Translations under genes and position numbers: made by a program | Shown: positions 1-9,411 of the stretch, piece after piece | How the letters are laid out: each line of letters begins with the position of its first letter | Numbering within the stretch: the first letter of the stretch is position 1 | From: JACQAP01 sp035275265 | GTDB taxonomy: Bacteria; Pseudomonadota; Gammaproteobacteria; Burkholderiales; JACQAP01 | DNA length: 64,000 nucleotides | Assembly (NCBI GenBank): GCA_035275265.1 | Contig: DATENC010000017.1 | Location: 186,001 to 250,000 of the forward strand | Direction: 5' to 3' | Notes under the pieces: model-generated | Seen by the model: the letters and a program-made list of their open reading frames with translations, nothing else | What the model was told of the DNA's origin: nothing | The model's database searches: none

Positions 1-1
1 T

Positions 2-1123
<1,122 letters not shown>

Positions 1124-1127
1124 GGAA

Positions 1128-2612
1128 TCACCGCTCGGCGTCTGCTTCCGCTGTGACCGTCGCGAACAGCGGCCGGTAGGGATCTTCGTAGCGCACCAGA
1201 ATGTCGTAGTAGTTACGGATGTTCTCGGTGAGAACGACCGGCTCGCCGCCCCGGGCGTAGCCGCGCTTGACTGTCGTGTAGTAGTCCGAGCGTGCAAGCA
1301 GCGGCAGCATTTTGCGAAGGTCGAACCAGGAGTCCTGATTCAACCCGTGCCGCTGGGCCAGAATCCGTGCATCTTCCAGGTGCCCGTAACCCACGTTGTA
1401 CGCCGCCAGCGCCATCCAGGTGCGATCCGGTTCGTCGATACGCACGGGTAGCGCGTCTTTGAGGATCTTCAGATAGCGTGCGCCGGCGATGATGCACTCG
1501 TGGGGATCAAGCCGGTTGGTCACACCCATGCGGTCGGCGGTTCCCGAGGTAAGCATCATGAGACCGCGCACGCCCGTCGGACTGGTTGCGAGCGGGTCCC
1601 AGTGCGATTCCTGGAAGGATAATGCGGCGAGGAGCCGCCAGTCGATCCCGGTCAACTCCTGCGCCTCCTGGAAAGCGTCCCGGTATTGCGGCAGTACTGA
1701 AGTGCGGCGCTGCAGGAAGGCGAACACATCGGCCTGATTCAAGCGTTCGATATGTCCGTAGTACCGGTCCAGCAGGATGCGCAACGAGCCGTTGGCATTG
1801 ATGCGTTTGAAGAAATCGTGTACCTGGTTGACCAATATGGGGTCGGCGTCATTTGGCAGCGCCCAGGCCAGCGTCTCGGGCCCGCCCAGGGTGAAGGCTC
1901 TGCCGATGTTGGGCGAGAAATTCTGCGCGAGTTCGAGGATGTTCGAATCGGTGACCACGAAATCGTATTCGCCATCCGACAACTGGTCCAGCAAGGCCAT
2001 GCTGTCGGCCACGGGCACTTCATCCCAAAGCAAATCCGGGACATTGGCGCGTTCGAGCCTGAGTTGGTCCGCGCTGCTCGACCCGGCGACTACAGCGACG
2101 CGTTTTCCTGCCAGCTCGAAGACGCTGTGCGGCCGAGGGCCTTCGGTGTTGTATGCGACGACCTTCTGCACCGACAGATAGGCAGGTCCGGAAATAAGTC
2201 GGCTGCGCTGTGCGTCGGTGGTGTTCAGGCCGGCGGCGGCAAGATGCGCAAAATTGCGGTGAAGTGAAGGAAGAATATCGGCGAAGTTCGATCTTTCGAT
2301 GACACGCAGGCGCACGCCGAGATCCTTCGCGAACATCTCGAGCAGGTCTTGCTCGATGCCGCTGAACTTGCCGTCGGCGCCGAGGAAGCGTGTAGTCGGA
2401 CTGTTGCGGACCAGCGCCACCAGTTCATCGGTTGCGCCGAATGGCAACACCGGCCTCTCGATCAGGACTCCCGGGTCACAGAAAGGCACAACGAGAAGCA
2501 GCGCCGCGGTGGCAAGTTTATGTGCGGACCACGGTTTGCGTCTGGAATAGAACGAGATTTTTCGCTTCCGCCGCCGGTAAAAAGTGCGGCGCGCATTCGC
2601 TAAGGGTCGCAT
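1128..2612 (-). CDS. mltF: Membrane-bound lytic murein transglycosylase F
   Basis: Periplasmic peptidoglycan lytic transglycosylase of 494 residues. An N-terminal hydrophobic stretch (LATAALLLVVPF) is followed by a solute-binding-protein family 3 domain (about residues 35-270) and a C-terminal SLT lysozyme-like domain with the catalytic Glu in ALSFQESHWDPLATSPTG and the later AAYNVGYGHLEDAR motif. This two-domain order is diagnostic of MltF. I chose the ATG at 2612; the frame stays open upstream to 2705 but that would overlap the tRNA-Ser gene. The gene converges with serS and shares only a 4 nt gap with it, so the two may read into each other. Confidence 0.92.
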   Translation of the reverse strand: MRPLANARRTFYRRRKRKISFYSRRKPWSAHKLATAALLLVVPFCDPGVLIERPVLPFGATDELVALVRNSPTTRFLGADGKFSGIEQDLLEMFAKDLGVRLRVIERSNFADILPSLHRNFAHLAAAGLNTTDAQRSRLISGPAYLSVQKVVAYNTEGPRPHSVFELAGKRVAVVAGSSSADQLRLERANVPDLLWDEVPVADSMALLDQLSDGEYDFVVTDSNILELAQNFSPNIGRAFTLGGPETLAWALPNDADPILVNQVHDFFKRINANGSLRILLDRYYGHIERLNQADVFAFLQRRTSVLPQYRDAFQEAQELTGIDWRLLAALSFQESHWDPLATSPTGVRGLMMLTSGTADRMGVTNRLDPHECIIAGARYLKILKDALPVRIDEPDRTWMALAAYNVGYGHLEDARILAQRHGLNQDSWFDLRKMLPLLARSDYYTTVKRGYARGGEPVVLTENIRNYYDILVRYEDPYRPLFATVTAEADAER

Positions 2613-2649
2613 CGCTGTTAAAATATCACGTCCCGCACGATTCGAGTTC

Positions 2650-2743
2650 GGAGAGGTACCGAAGTGGCCATAACGGCGCTGACTCGAAATCAGATGGACG
2701 GACAAAATCCGTCACGTGGGTTCGAATCCCACCCTCTCCGCCA
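2650..2743 (+). tRNA. tRNA-Ser (CGA anticodon)
   Basis: Cloverleaf can be drawn by hand: acceptor 5' GGAGAGG (2650-2656) pairs with CCTCTCC (2733-2739), followed by G and an encoded CCA (2741-2743). The anticodon loop CTCGAAA (2683-2689) gives anticodon CGA at 2685-2687, reading UCG serine codons. A long variable arm GACGGA/TCCGTC and a T arm GTGGG-TTCGAAT-CCCAC are present, as expected for a class II tRNA. Confidence 0.96.
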
Positions 2744-2752
2744 TAAACAGAT

Positions 2753-2780
2753 GAGCCCCGTCGTGGGGCTCTTTTGTTTG
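2753..2780 (+). terminator. Rho-independent terminator after tRNA-Ser
   Basis: Perfect 7-bp stem GAGCCCC (2753-2759), loop GTCGT, GGGGCTC (2765-2771), followed by a T-rich tail CTTTTGTTTG. It begins 9 nt after the tRNA CCA end and would end the tRNA transcript. Confidence 0.85.
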
Positions 2781-2903
2781 TATGGAAGGGTGGCTGGACG
2801 AACCCACCGGTTCGACCAAAACGCACGCGTTTTGGTACGCCCGTAGGGCGATCCCTCGCTGCGCGAAGAAAGGCCGGGCCGCTATTTTGCATGTGGCGTT
2901 TGA

Positions 2904-3056
2904 TCAAACGCCGCGCATCGTGCCGTAGTAGGCTCGCTTGATCGCTTTCTTCAGCCTCGCGAAATCGGTAAGCACGAGGTTCCCGGGATATTCGAACGCC
3001 AACCGGGCGTTCTCAAGAATAATTGATGCGACGGAATCGAAATGTGATCGCTTCAT
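2904..3056 (-). CDS. Small uncharacterised protein (50 aa)
   Basis: A 50-codon frame with a good ribosome-binding site: on the minus strand AGGGGG lies a few bases before the ATG at 3056. The product is basic at its C-terminus (ARLKKAIKRAYYG) with a predicted helical middle and no signal peptide. The frame stays open upstream to 3251, but the ATG with the Shine-Dalgarno sequence is the more credible start. I recognise no family. It lies between the tRNA-Ser terminator and a divergent exported protein gene. It could be a chance frame; a homologue search would decide. Confidence 0.4.
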   Translation of the reverse strand: MKRSHFDSVASIILENARLAFEYPGNLVLTDFARLKKAIKRAYYGTMRGV

Positions 3057-3506
3057 TGGATCCCCCTGACAAAGTTGCTCGGAAGATAAGGTGCGCTCGG
3101 GGCTATTCCGCAGCCACGTGCCTATAGGCGGCAGTGCCTCCCGATCTCTCCGGAATACCCCGGCGCACCCTGTATTCCGCAATGCCCGTGCCATTGCGGG
3201 GTGTCGAAAAAGTGACACTTGGACCTTGATTGGTAAGCACTCTGTTTCCAAACGGAAACGGTAAGTGTCAAATACCTGACAAACCAGGCTGACGAAAGGT
3301 CGGCGCGAAACGAAGACGTAAAGCGTCAGTGAAGGTCAAATTAGTGCGAACTCCCGCGCTTTTATGGGCCACTTCGTCGGACTTCCGGGCAGCGTAAAAT
3401 CCTGCGGAAAGCCCACCGCGTGCCGAACAGGGAAACGAACGGCACGCTCTATCACCACGAAGAACGTTGAATTGACGCATTCCAATCACTAGCAAGCTTG
3501 GAGTCC
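3057..3506. other. Intergenic region without a convincing gene
   Basis: About 450 bases between two divergently oriented small genes. It contains two short dyads, GTGTC-N8-GACAC (3201-3218) and GTTTCC-AAAC-GGAAAC (about 3243-3258), near each other. They might be operator half-sites, but I cannot assign a regulator. A minus-strand frame covering 3268-3531 shows no family features and I do not call it. Confidence 0.4.
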
Positions 3507-3920
3507 ATGTCATTCGCAAAAGTTTTCGCATTCCTGCTTGCCCTGAGCCCCTGCGCTCTCGAGGCGTCAGACTGGGTCGAGATCGCTTCCGACTACGAAT
3601 CCTCGACTTATTACGATAAGGACAGCCTGAAACAGGAAGGCGATTTCATCGAGGTCTTGCTGCTCTGGGATTTTCCGGAGGTGCAGGTCACCCGGCCCCC
3701 GGCCAAGCCCTATCTGTCGGCGACTCGCCTGACTCGCTACCGGTGCAGTGCCGGCGGTCGTGCCAACGTCGAAACTACGCTCTACCGCGACAACATGGCG
3801 CGCGGCCAGATTACCGAGGTCTATCGCACGCCGGATGCGGAGGTCCGGTTCGAGTGGGTGAATCCGGAAGCGCCCGGCGGTGAAAGCATGCGCCGGGCAT
3901 GCGCTGCGGCGATTAGGTGA
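3507..3920 (+). CDS. Exported protein resembling the surface-adhesin E domain family
   Basis: About 137 residues with a Sec-type signal peptide (MSFAKVFAFLLALSPCALEA) and a mature domain starting DWVEIASDYESSTYYDKDSL. The pattern of W near the start, a YxD segment, then an alternating hydrophobic domain with Cys near both ends is typical of the small 'surface-adhesin E-like' proteins of betaproteobacteria; that assignment is by pattern only. An in-frame TTG at 3498 is an alternative start; GGAG lies only 3 nt before the ATG. Its stop codon lies inside a dispersed repeat (3916-4004) that separates it from ccmA. No enzymatic role can be given. Confidence 0.65.
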   Translation: MSFAKVFAFLLALSPCALEASDWVEIASDYESSTYYDKDSLKQEGDFIEVLLLWDFPEVQVTRPPAKPYLSATRLTRYRCSAGGRANVETTLYRDNMARGQITEVYRTPDAEVRFEWVNPEAPGGESMRRACAAAIR

Positions 3921-4004
3921 TCGAGTGATTCGGTGATTTGTCTATCTGCAGTTGCCCATTGCCCAATCACTTGATCGCTGAATCCCGGAATTGCTCAATC
4001 ACCC
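3916..4004. repeat. Dispersed inverted repeat with GTGATYGA-type arms
   Basis: The left arm is GTGATCGAGTGATTCGGTGA-like and the right arm contains CCAATCACTTGATCGC and CTCAATCACCC, so the arms are imperfect reverse complements built from repeated GTGAT/ATCAC words around a core with no repeat words. It overlaps the stop codon of the upstream gene and ends about 50 nt before ccmA. Confidence 0.6.
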
Positions 4005-4056
4005 GCTTCCCCGGCTATAATGGCGCGCCCGCAAACTGCGGAAGTTCCGCATCTCC

Positions 4057-4680
4057 ATGCTCGAAGCCAGTCAGATCGAGTGCGTCCGTGGCAATCGACG
4101 GCTTTTCTGTGACCTGTCCTTCCGGCTCGAAGCGCACCAGGCGCTGCGCGTGCGGGGTGAGAATGGGTCCGGCAAGACCAGTCTGCTGAGAATCGTGGCA
4201 GGGCTGTCGCCGGCCGAATCGGGCAGGGTCACGTGGAACGATGGAAATATCCGTGCGCTCGGCGAGGACTATCTTCGCGAATTCTTGTTCCTCGGGCATT
4301 CCAACGGCCTGAAGGACGATCTCACGCCCGTGGAGAACTTGCGTTACGCGCTGGTGCTGGCGGGTCTGGGCGCCGATGAGCCGGCGTTACGTGCGGCACT
4401 CGCCGAACAGGGATTGGCTTCGATCGCCGACCTTCCGGTAAAGCTGCTGTCGCAGGGACAGAAGCGGCGGGCAGCGCTTGCGCGGCTGTGGTTTTCCACG
4501 CACAAGCCGCTCTGGATCCTCGATGAGCCCTTCATTGCACTGGACGCGGCCTCGGTGGAGCGGCTGGCGAGGACGATTACGAAGCACTTGCAGCGCGGCG
4601 GCATGGTGATGTTTACCACCCATCAGGAAGTCGAACTTCCCGGCGCGGCAATGCGCACGCTCGAGTTGGGAGCGCACTAG
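4057..4680 (+). CDS. ccmA: Cytochrome c biogenesis heme exporter ATPase CcmA
   Basis: ATP-binding subunit of the CcmABCD complex, which uses ATP hydrolysis to release holo-CcmE on the periplasmic side. 207 residues, normal for the family. Walker A is GENGSGKTSLL, the ABC signature is LSQGQKRRAALARLW and Walker B is LWILDEPFIALD. It is the first gene of a nine-gene ccm operon; ccmB starts at the base after its stop. No strong ribosome-binding site is visible before the ATG. Confidence 0.96.
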   Translation: MLEASQIECVRGNRRLFCDLSFRLEAHQALRVRGENGSGKTSLLRIVAGLSPAESGRVTWNDGNIRALGEDYLREFLFLGHSNGLKDDLTPVENLRYALVLAGLGADEPALRAALAEQGLASIADLPVKLLSQGQKRRAALARLWFSTHKPLWILDEPFIALDAASVERLARTITKHLQRGGMVMFTTHQEVELPGAAMRTLELGAH

Positions 4681-5361
4681 TTGAGGGTATCCTTGATTGC
4701 GGGTTGCCGTGCGGTGGTGGCGCGCGATCTATTGATCGCGTTGCGGCATCGGAGCGATGTCCTAACCACATTTTTCTTTTTTGTCATCGTGGTCAGCCTG
4801 TTTCCGCTGGGGGTTGGACCTGAGCCGGACACGCTGCGCGAGATCGCGCCGGGGGTGGTCTGGGTCGCGGCGCTGCTGGCCGCGATGCTGTCGCTGGCGC
4901 GCATGTTCGGTACGGACTACGCCGACGGCACGCTCGAACAACTTGTGCTGACGCCGCAGCCGCTGGTGGTGGTGGTGATGGCGAAAGTCGCGGCACATTG
5001 GGTGACGACAGGTATGCCGCTGGTGCTGATCGCGCCGGTGTTGGGTTTGCAGTTCGATCTGCGTGCCGACACCTTGGCGACGCTATTGATTTCGCTGCTG
5101 ATCGGCACGCCGGTGTTGTCGCTGATCGGCGCGGTGGGAGCCGCGTTAACCCTGGGAGTGCGCGGCGGATCGGCTCTGACTTCCCTGTTGGTGTTGCCGT
5201 TGTATGTGCCGGTGCTTATATTCGGCGCCGGTGCGGTGGTCGCTACCGCGACCGGTACCGGCGCGGCAGGGCATCTGTCTCTGCTGGGAGCGATGCTGAT
5301 GATCACGCTGACATTCGCGCCGTGGGCAACCGCGATTGCTCTGCGCATATCTCTGGAATAG
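4681..5361 (+). CDS. ccmB: Heme exporter membrane protein CcmB
   Basis: Inner-membrane permease-like subunit of the CcmABCD complex, 226 residues. Six hydrophobic segments can be seen, including VLTTFFFFVIVVSLFPLGVG and VVWVAALLAAMLSLARMF, plus the family motif DYADGTLEQLVLTP. The start is a TTG directly after the ccmA stop, which implies translational coupling. ccmC follows after 4 nt. Confidence 0.95.
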   Translation: MRVSLIAGCRAVVARDLLIALRHRSDVLTTFFFFVIVVSLFPLGVGPEPDTLREIAPGVVWVAALLAAMLSLARMFGTDYADGTLEQLVLTPQPLVVVVMAKVAAHWVTTGMPLVLIAPVLGLQFDLRADTLATLLISLLIGTPVLSLIGAVGAALTLGVRGGSALTSLLVLPLYVPVLIFGAGAVVATATGTGAAGHLSLLGAMLMITLTFAPWATAIALRISLE

Positions 5362-5365
5362 AAAC

Positions 5366-6100
5366 ATGGCGATTAACTGGTTCAAGTACTCTTCTCCGCA
5401 GACTTTCTATCCCGTGGCCGGAAAAATGGTGCCGTGGTTCATGGTGCCGGCCGCGGTTCTTGGGGTGGCCGGCCTTTACATCGCTTTTTTCGTCGCGCCC
5501 ACCGATTTTCAGCAGGGGGAATCCTACCGGATCATCTTCATTCACGTGCCGGCGGCGTGGATGTCAATGTTCATCTATGTGGTAATGGCGTTCTGGGCTG
5601 GAATCGGATTGGCGTTCAATACACGGCTGTCGTCGATGATGGCGCACGCGCTGGCGCCCACCGGCGCATTGATGACCTTCATCGCGCTATGGACTGGCTC
5701 GTTGTGGGGCAAGCCCACTTGGGGCACTTGGTGGGTGTGGGATGCCCGGCTGACTTCAGAACTGATCCTGCTGTTTCTATATATCGGTTATATGTCGCTC
5801 ACCGCGGCAATCGACGATCCTCGGCGGGCCGACAAAGCCTCCGCGGTATTGTCGTTAGTGGGTGTTGTCAACATTCCGATCATCTATTTCTCCGTGCAGT
5901 GGTGGAACACGCTGCACCAGGGCGCATCGGTGAGTATCAGTCGTGCCCCCAGTATGGCAGCCACCATGCTGATCGGTATGCTCGTAATGGTCTTCGCGTT
6001 CTGGGCTTATTCGATTGCGGCCACGCTGATGCGTGTACGGAACATAATTTTGGAACGCGAACGCAATTCCGCGTGGGTCCGCGAATTGAGAGGGGATTGA
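5366..6100 (+). CDS. ccmC: Heme-handling membrane protein CcmC
   Basis: 244-residue inner-membrane protein that passes haem to CcmE. It carries the periplasmic tryptophan-rich WWD motif (LWGKPTWGTWWVWDARLTSE), which binds haem, flanked by conserved His residues, and six membrane helices. I place the start at the ATG at 5366 (MAINWFKYSSP); the frame is open 30 bases further into ccmB but the later start fits the family and leaves a 4 nt gap. ccmD follows after one base. Confidence 0.96.
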   Translation: MAINWFKYSSPQTFYPVAGKMVPWFMVPAAVLGVAGLYIAFFVAPTDFQQGESYRIIFIHVPAAWMSMFIYVVMAFWAGIGLAFNTRLSSMMAHALAPTGALMTFIALWTGSLWGKPTWGTWWVWDARLTSELILLFLYIGYMSLTAAIDDPRRADKASAVLSLVGVVNIPIIYFSVQWWNTLHQGASVSISRAPSMAATMLIGMLVMVFAFWAYSIAATLMRVRNIILERERNSAWVRELRGD

Positions 6101-6101
6101 G

Positions 6102-6275
6102 ATGCATTGGGGAAGCGCGGCCGAATTTTTCGGCATGGGTGGTTATGGCCTGTACGTCTGGGGCTCGTACTGCGTCGCCGCGATCGTAATAGCTGTGGAA
6201 ATCGTGACATTGATCCGTCGTGGCCGAACTCTGCGGGCCCGCGGGGGTCGTATGGCAGGGTCCGAACCCGATTGA
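6102..6275 (+). CDS. ccmD: Heme exporter small subunit CcmD
   Basis: 57 residues beginning MHWGSAAEFFGMGGYGLYVW, a single membrane helix (YCVAAIVIAVEIVTLI) and a basic tail (RRGRTLRARGGRM). This is the classic CcmD layout: it anchors CcmE to the CcmABC complex. It starts one base after ccmC and ends 6 nt before ccmE. Confidence 0.93.
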   Translation: MHWGSAAEFFGMGGYGLYVWGSYCVAAIVIAVEIVTLIRRGRTLRARGGRMAGSEPD

Positions 6276-6281
6276 TCGTTC

Positions 6282-6746
6282 ATGAAGCCCCGCCACAAGC
6301 GTATTGGATTGATCGCCGCCGGCCTTGCCGCACTGGCAGTTGCGGTGGCGCTCGTTCTCCAGGCGTTCCAGAGCAATCTGGTGTTCTTCTTCACGCCCAC
6401 CCAGGTAGCCGCTCACGAAGCCCCGCAAGGCAGGAGCTTTCGAATCGGTGGTCTGGTGGAACAGGGCAGCGTACGGCGCCAACCTGACGGCTTGACGGTG
6501 CGTTTTGTGGTCACGGATACCGCGAAGAGCGTACCCGTGCTGTTCACCGGGATCCTTCCGGATTTATTCAAGGAAGGCAAAGGCGTCGTTGCCCAGGGCA
6601 AGCTCGGCGCAGACGGTGTTTTCAGCGCGTCCGAAGTGCTGGCGAAACACGACGAGAACTACATGCCACCCGAAGCGGCCGACGCAGTCGAGCGCGCGCA
6701 CAAGGCGATGCAGGAATCGAAGAAGACGCTGGTGGAGAAAAAATGA
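6282..6746 (+). CDS. ccmE: Periplasmic heme chaperone CcmE
   Basis: 154-residue membrane-anchored periplasmic protein that binds haem covalently and hands it to CcmF. N-terminal anchor (GLIAAGLAALAVAVALVLQ), beta-barrel domain, and the haem-attachment motif LAKHDENYMPPE with His123 and Tyr127. The stop codon is followed within 10 nt by a dispersed heptamer repeat (6753-6850), which separates ccmE from ccmF; ccmE and ccmF are normally nearly contiguous. Confidence 0.96.
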   Translation: MKPRHKRIGLIAAGLAALAVAVALVLQAFQSNLVFFFTPTQVAAHEAPQGRSFRIGGLVEQGSVRRQPDGLTVRFVVTDTAKSVPVLFTGILPDLFKEGKGVVAQGKLGADGVFSASEVLAKHDENYMPPEAADAVERAHKAMQESKKTLVEKK

Positions 6747-6752
6747 AAACGC

Positions 6753-6850
6753 AGGGACGAGGGACGAGGGGCGAGGAACGAGGGACAACCTCAGACGCGA
6801 TGCGTTCGCTTTTCGACTCACCCCTCACCCTTCACCCCTCTCCCCTCACG
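6753..6850. repeat. Dispersed heptamer repeat (GGGACGA arms) between ccmE and ccmF
   Basis: The left arm is a run of heptamers (GGGACGA, GGGACGA, GGGGCGA, GGAACGA, GGGACAA). A core of about 30 bases with GATGCGTTCGCTTTTCGACT follows, then right-arm heptamers TCACCCC, TCACCCT, TCACCCC, TCTCCCC. The arms are roughly reverse-complementary. A second member lies inside dnaE2 (44797-44930). It fills nearly the whole gap in front of ccmF. Confidence 0.85.
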
Positions 6851-6855
6851 AGATT

Positions 6856-8844
6856 ATGATTCCAGAACTCGGACAATTCGCACTGATCATCGCGCTGTGC
6901 ATAGCCCTCGTGCAAGGTGTGTTGCCGATCGTCGGCGCGGCGCGAGGTGACGTGACCTGGATGAACGTGGCCCGCCCTGCAGCGCAAGGGCAGTTCGTAT
7001 TTGTCGTCATTGCATTCGGATGCCTGGCGTATTCGTTCGTCAACAACGATTTTTCGGTTCTCAATGTCGTCAATAATTCCAATTCCAGCCTGCCGTGGTA
7101 CTACCGCTTCGCAGCGACTTGGGGAAGCCACGAAGGCTCGTTATTGCTTTGGGTGCTGATGCTCACGGTGTGGATGGTTGCGGTGACCCTTTTCAGCCGC
7201 CATCTGCCTGCTGAAATGGTGTCGCGAATCCTCGGCGTGATGGCGCTGATATCGGTCGGCTTCCTGCTGTTCATGCTGTTTACCTCCAACCCGTTCGAAC
7301 GCCTGCTGCCTGCCGCACCCGACGGGCGCGACCTGAATCCACTGCTTCAGGATCCCGGCATGGTGATTCACCCTCCTATGTTATACATGGGTTATGTCGG
7401 CTTCTCGGTCGCCTTCGCTTTTGCAGTCGCAGCGTTGCTCGGGGGCCAGCTCGACGCGACTTGGGCACGCTGGTCGCGTCCCTGGACCACGATGGCATGG
7501 GTGTTCCTGACGATTGGCATCGCGTTGGGAAGCGGTTGGGCGTACTACGAACTCGGGTGGGGCGGCTGGTGGTTCTGGGACCCGGTGGAGAACGCATCCT
7601 TCATGCCGTGGCTGCTGGGAACAGCGCTCATACACTCGCTTGCTGTCACTGAGAAGCGCGGCGGCTTCAAGGTCTGGACCGTGCTGCTGGCGATCGTGAC
7701 TTTCTCGCTGTCTCTGCTGGGCACGTTCCTGGTGCGTTCCGGAGTGCTCACGTCAGTGCACGCCTTTGCTACCGATCCAGCACGCGGCGTTTTCATCCTC
7801 GGCTTTCTCGTGGTGGTTATCGGAGGGTCGCTCGCGCTGTTCGCTTGGCGAGCCCCCAGAGTCGGTCTCGGTGGCAAGTTCGGGTTCGTTTCGCGCGAAT
7901 CCGCGCTGTTGGCCAACAATTTGCTGCTGATCGTGGCGGCCGCGTCCGTGCTGCTCGGCACGCTCTATCCGCTGTTCCTCGATGCCCTCGGATTGGGCAA
8001 GATTTCGGTCGGACCACCTTACTTTGATTCGGTGTTTGTTCCTCTGATGGCGCCGGCGATCTTCCTGATGGGGGTGGGTCCACTGGCGAAATGGAAGCAG
8101 GCGGAGCTGCCCGATCTTGCGCATCGCCTCAAGTGGGCGCTCGTGGTCGCGCTCGTCACCGCACTGCTGCTTCCGTTCACGATGGGCAAGTGGACACCGA
8201 TGATCGCATTCGGTCTGCTGCTGGCGCTATGGGTCGGGCTCTCCGGCTTCGTTAACCTTTGGCAGCGTATATCCCAACTGCGCGTGGCTAACGGCCTCGG
8301 CACGGGCGCGCAATTGAGGGGCCTGCCACGCGGCTATTACGGGATGCTGCTGGCACACGCGGGAGTGGCCGTGCTCATTACCGGGGTCACGCTGGTGAAA
8401 GGCTACGAGGTCGAGAAAGACGTGCGCATGCAAACCGGAGACACCGTGGAAGTCGGCGGATACACGTTCCGGCTCGACGGCCTCGTGCAGGTGCCCGGGC
8501 CGAATTACGAGGCTACCCGCGGCCTGGTTTCAGTTCTTAAGAACGGCAAGAGCGTGCGCACGATGTTCCCCGAAAAGCGTTTCTACCATGTGCAGCAGAT
8601 GCCGATGACCGAGGCAGCAATCGATACCGGATTCACCCGTGACCTTTACGTATCGCTCGGCGAACCGGTCGGCAACAATGCCTGGGTCGTGCGCATTTAC
8701 CACAAGCCATTCATCGACTGGATCTGGGGCGGTGCTTTTCTGATGGCGTTGGGCGGCATTCTTGCGATCAGCGACAAGCGCTACCGGCTGGCGCGAAAGA
8801 CCGAGCGGGAACTATCGACGGGCGCGGTTGCCGTGACGTCGTAG
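6856..8844 (+). CDS. ccmF: Heme lyase CcmF
   Basis: 662-residue integral membrane protein of the haem ligation complex that attaches haem to apocytochrome CXXCH motifs. About 14 membrane helices, the WWD motif (YYELGWGGWWFWDPVENASF) and a long periplasmic C-terminal region before the last helix. The ATG at 6856 (MIPELGQFALIIALC) fits the family; the open frame upstream only crosses the repeat and ccmE. No clear ribosome-binding site precedes it because the repeat abuts the start. Confidence 0.96.
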   Translation: MIPELGQFALIIALCIALVQGVLPIVGAARGDVTWMNVARPAAQGQFVFVVIAFGCLAYSFVNNDFSVLNVVNNSNSSLPWYYRFAATWGSHEGSLLLWVLMLTVWMVAVTLFSRHLPAEMVSRILGVMALISVGFLLFMLFTSNPFERLLPAAPDGRDLNPLLQDPGMVIHPPMLYMGYVGFSVAFAFAVAALLGGQLDATWARWSRPWTTMAWVFLTIGIALGSGWAYYELGWGGWWFWDPVENASFMPWLLGTALIHSLAVTEKRGGFKVWTVLLAIVTFSLSLLGTFLVRSGVLTSVHAFATDPARGVFILGFLVVVIGGSLALFAWRAPRVGLGGKFGFVSRESALLANNLLLIVAAASVLLGTLYPLFLDALGLGKISVGPPYFDSVFVPLMAPAIFLMGVGPLAKWKQAELPDLAHRLKWALVVALVTALLLPFTMGKWTPMIAFGLLLALWVGLSGFVNLWQRISQLRVANGLGTGAQLRGLPRGYYGMLLAHAGVAVLITGVTLVKGYEVEKDVRMQTGDTVEVGGYTFRLDGLVQVPGPNYEATRGLVSVLKNGKSVRTMFPEKRFYHVQQMPMTEAAIDTGFTRDLYVSLGEPVGNNAWVVRIYHKPFIDWIWGGAFLMALGGILAISDKRYRLARKTERELSTGAVAVTS

Positions 8845-8886
8845 CGGCGTCCTTCGGTTTGTCAGTCACCGGCCACTGGTTTCTCA

Positions 8887-9411
8887 ATGAATCGCTTTCT
8901 GCTTCCTCTCGGAATCTTTCTGGTTCTTTCGGTCTTTCTTGCAGTCGGTCTGAAGCTGGACCCGCGCGAAGTGCCTTCGCCGCTGATCGACAAGCCGGCG
9001 CCGCCATTCCAACTCGCCCTGTTGCAGGATCCCGGCAAGACTCTTGCCCCCGGCGATCTCAAGGGCCAGGTATGGATTCTCAACGTCTGGGCCTCGTGGT
9101 GTGTGCCGTGCTTGCAGGAACATCCGCTGCTCGTGGATCTGTCGAAGCAAAGCGTGGTTCCTATTTACGGTTTGAATTACAAGGATGCGCGTGATGACGC
9201 ATTGAAATGGCTGGCCAGGCATGGCAATCCGTACACACTGTCCGCGATGGATGCCGATGGTATCGTGAGCATTGACTATGGGGTTTACGGCGTGCCGGAA
9301 ACCTACGTCATTGACAAGGACGGAGTCATCCGTTTCAAGCAGGTCGGACCGGTGACGCCGAAAGTGCTGGAACAAAAAATTCTGCCACTGGTAAGGCGGT
9401 TGCAGGGATGA
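8887..9411 (+). CDS. ccmG: Thiol:disulfide interchange protein CcmG/DsbE
   Basis: 174-residue membrane-anchored thioredoxin-like protein that keeps apocytochrome c cysteines reduced. N-terminal anchor (LLPLGIFLVLSVFLAVGL), then the active site NVWASWCVPCLQEHP with Cys72 and Cys75, and the cis-proline region YGVYGVPETYVID. The last bases overlap ccmH by 4 nt (ATGA). Confidence 0.95.
   Translation: MNRFLLPLGIFLVLSVFLAVGLKLDPREVPSPLIDKPAPPFQLALLQDPGKTLAPGDLKGQVWILNVWASWCVPCLQEHPLLVDLSKQSVVPIYGLNYKDARDDALKWLARHGNPYTLSAMDADGIVSIDYGVYGVPETYVIDKDGVIRFKQVGPVTPKVLEQKILPLVRRLQG

Noticed and set aside
2613..2705. N-terminal extension of mltF
   Set aside because: It would overlap tRNA-Ser and place coding sequence before the natural signal region.
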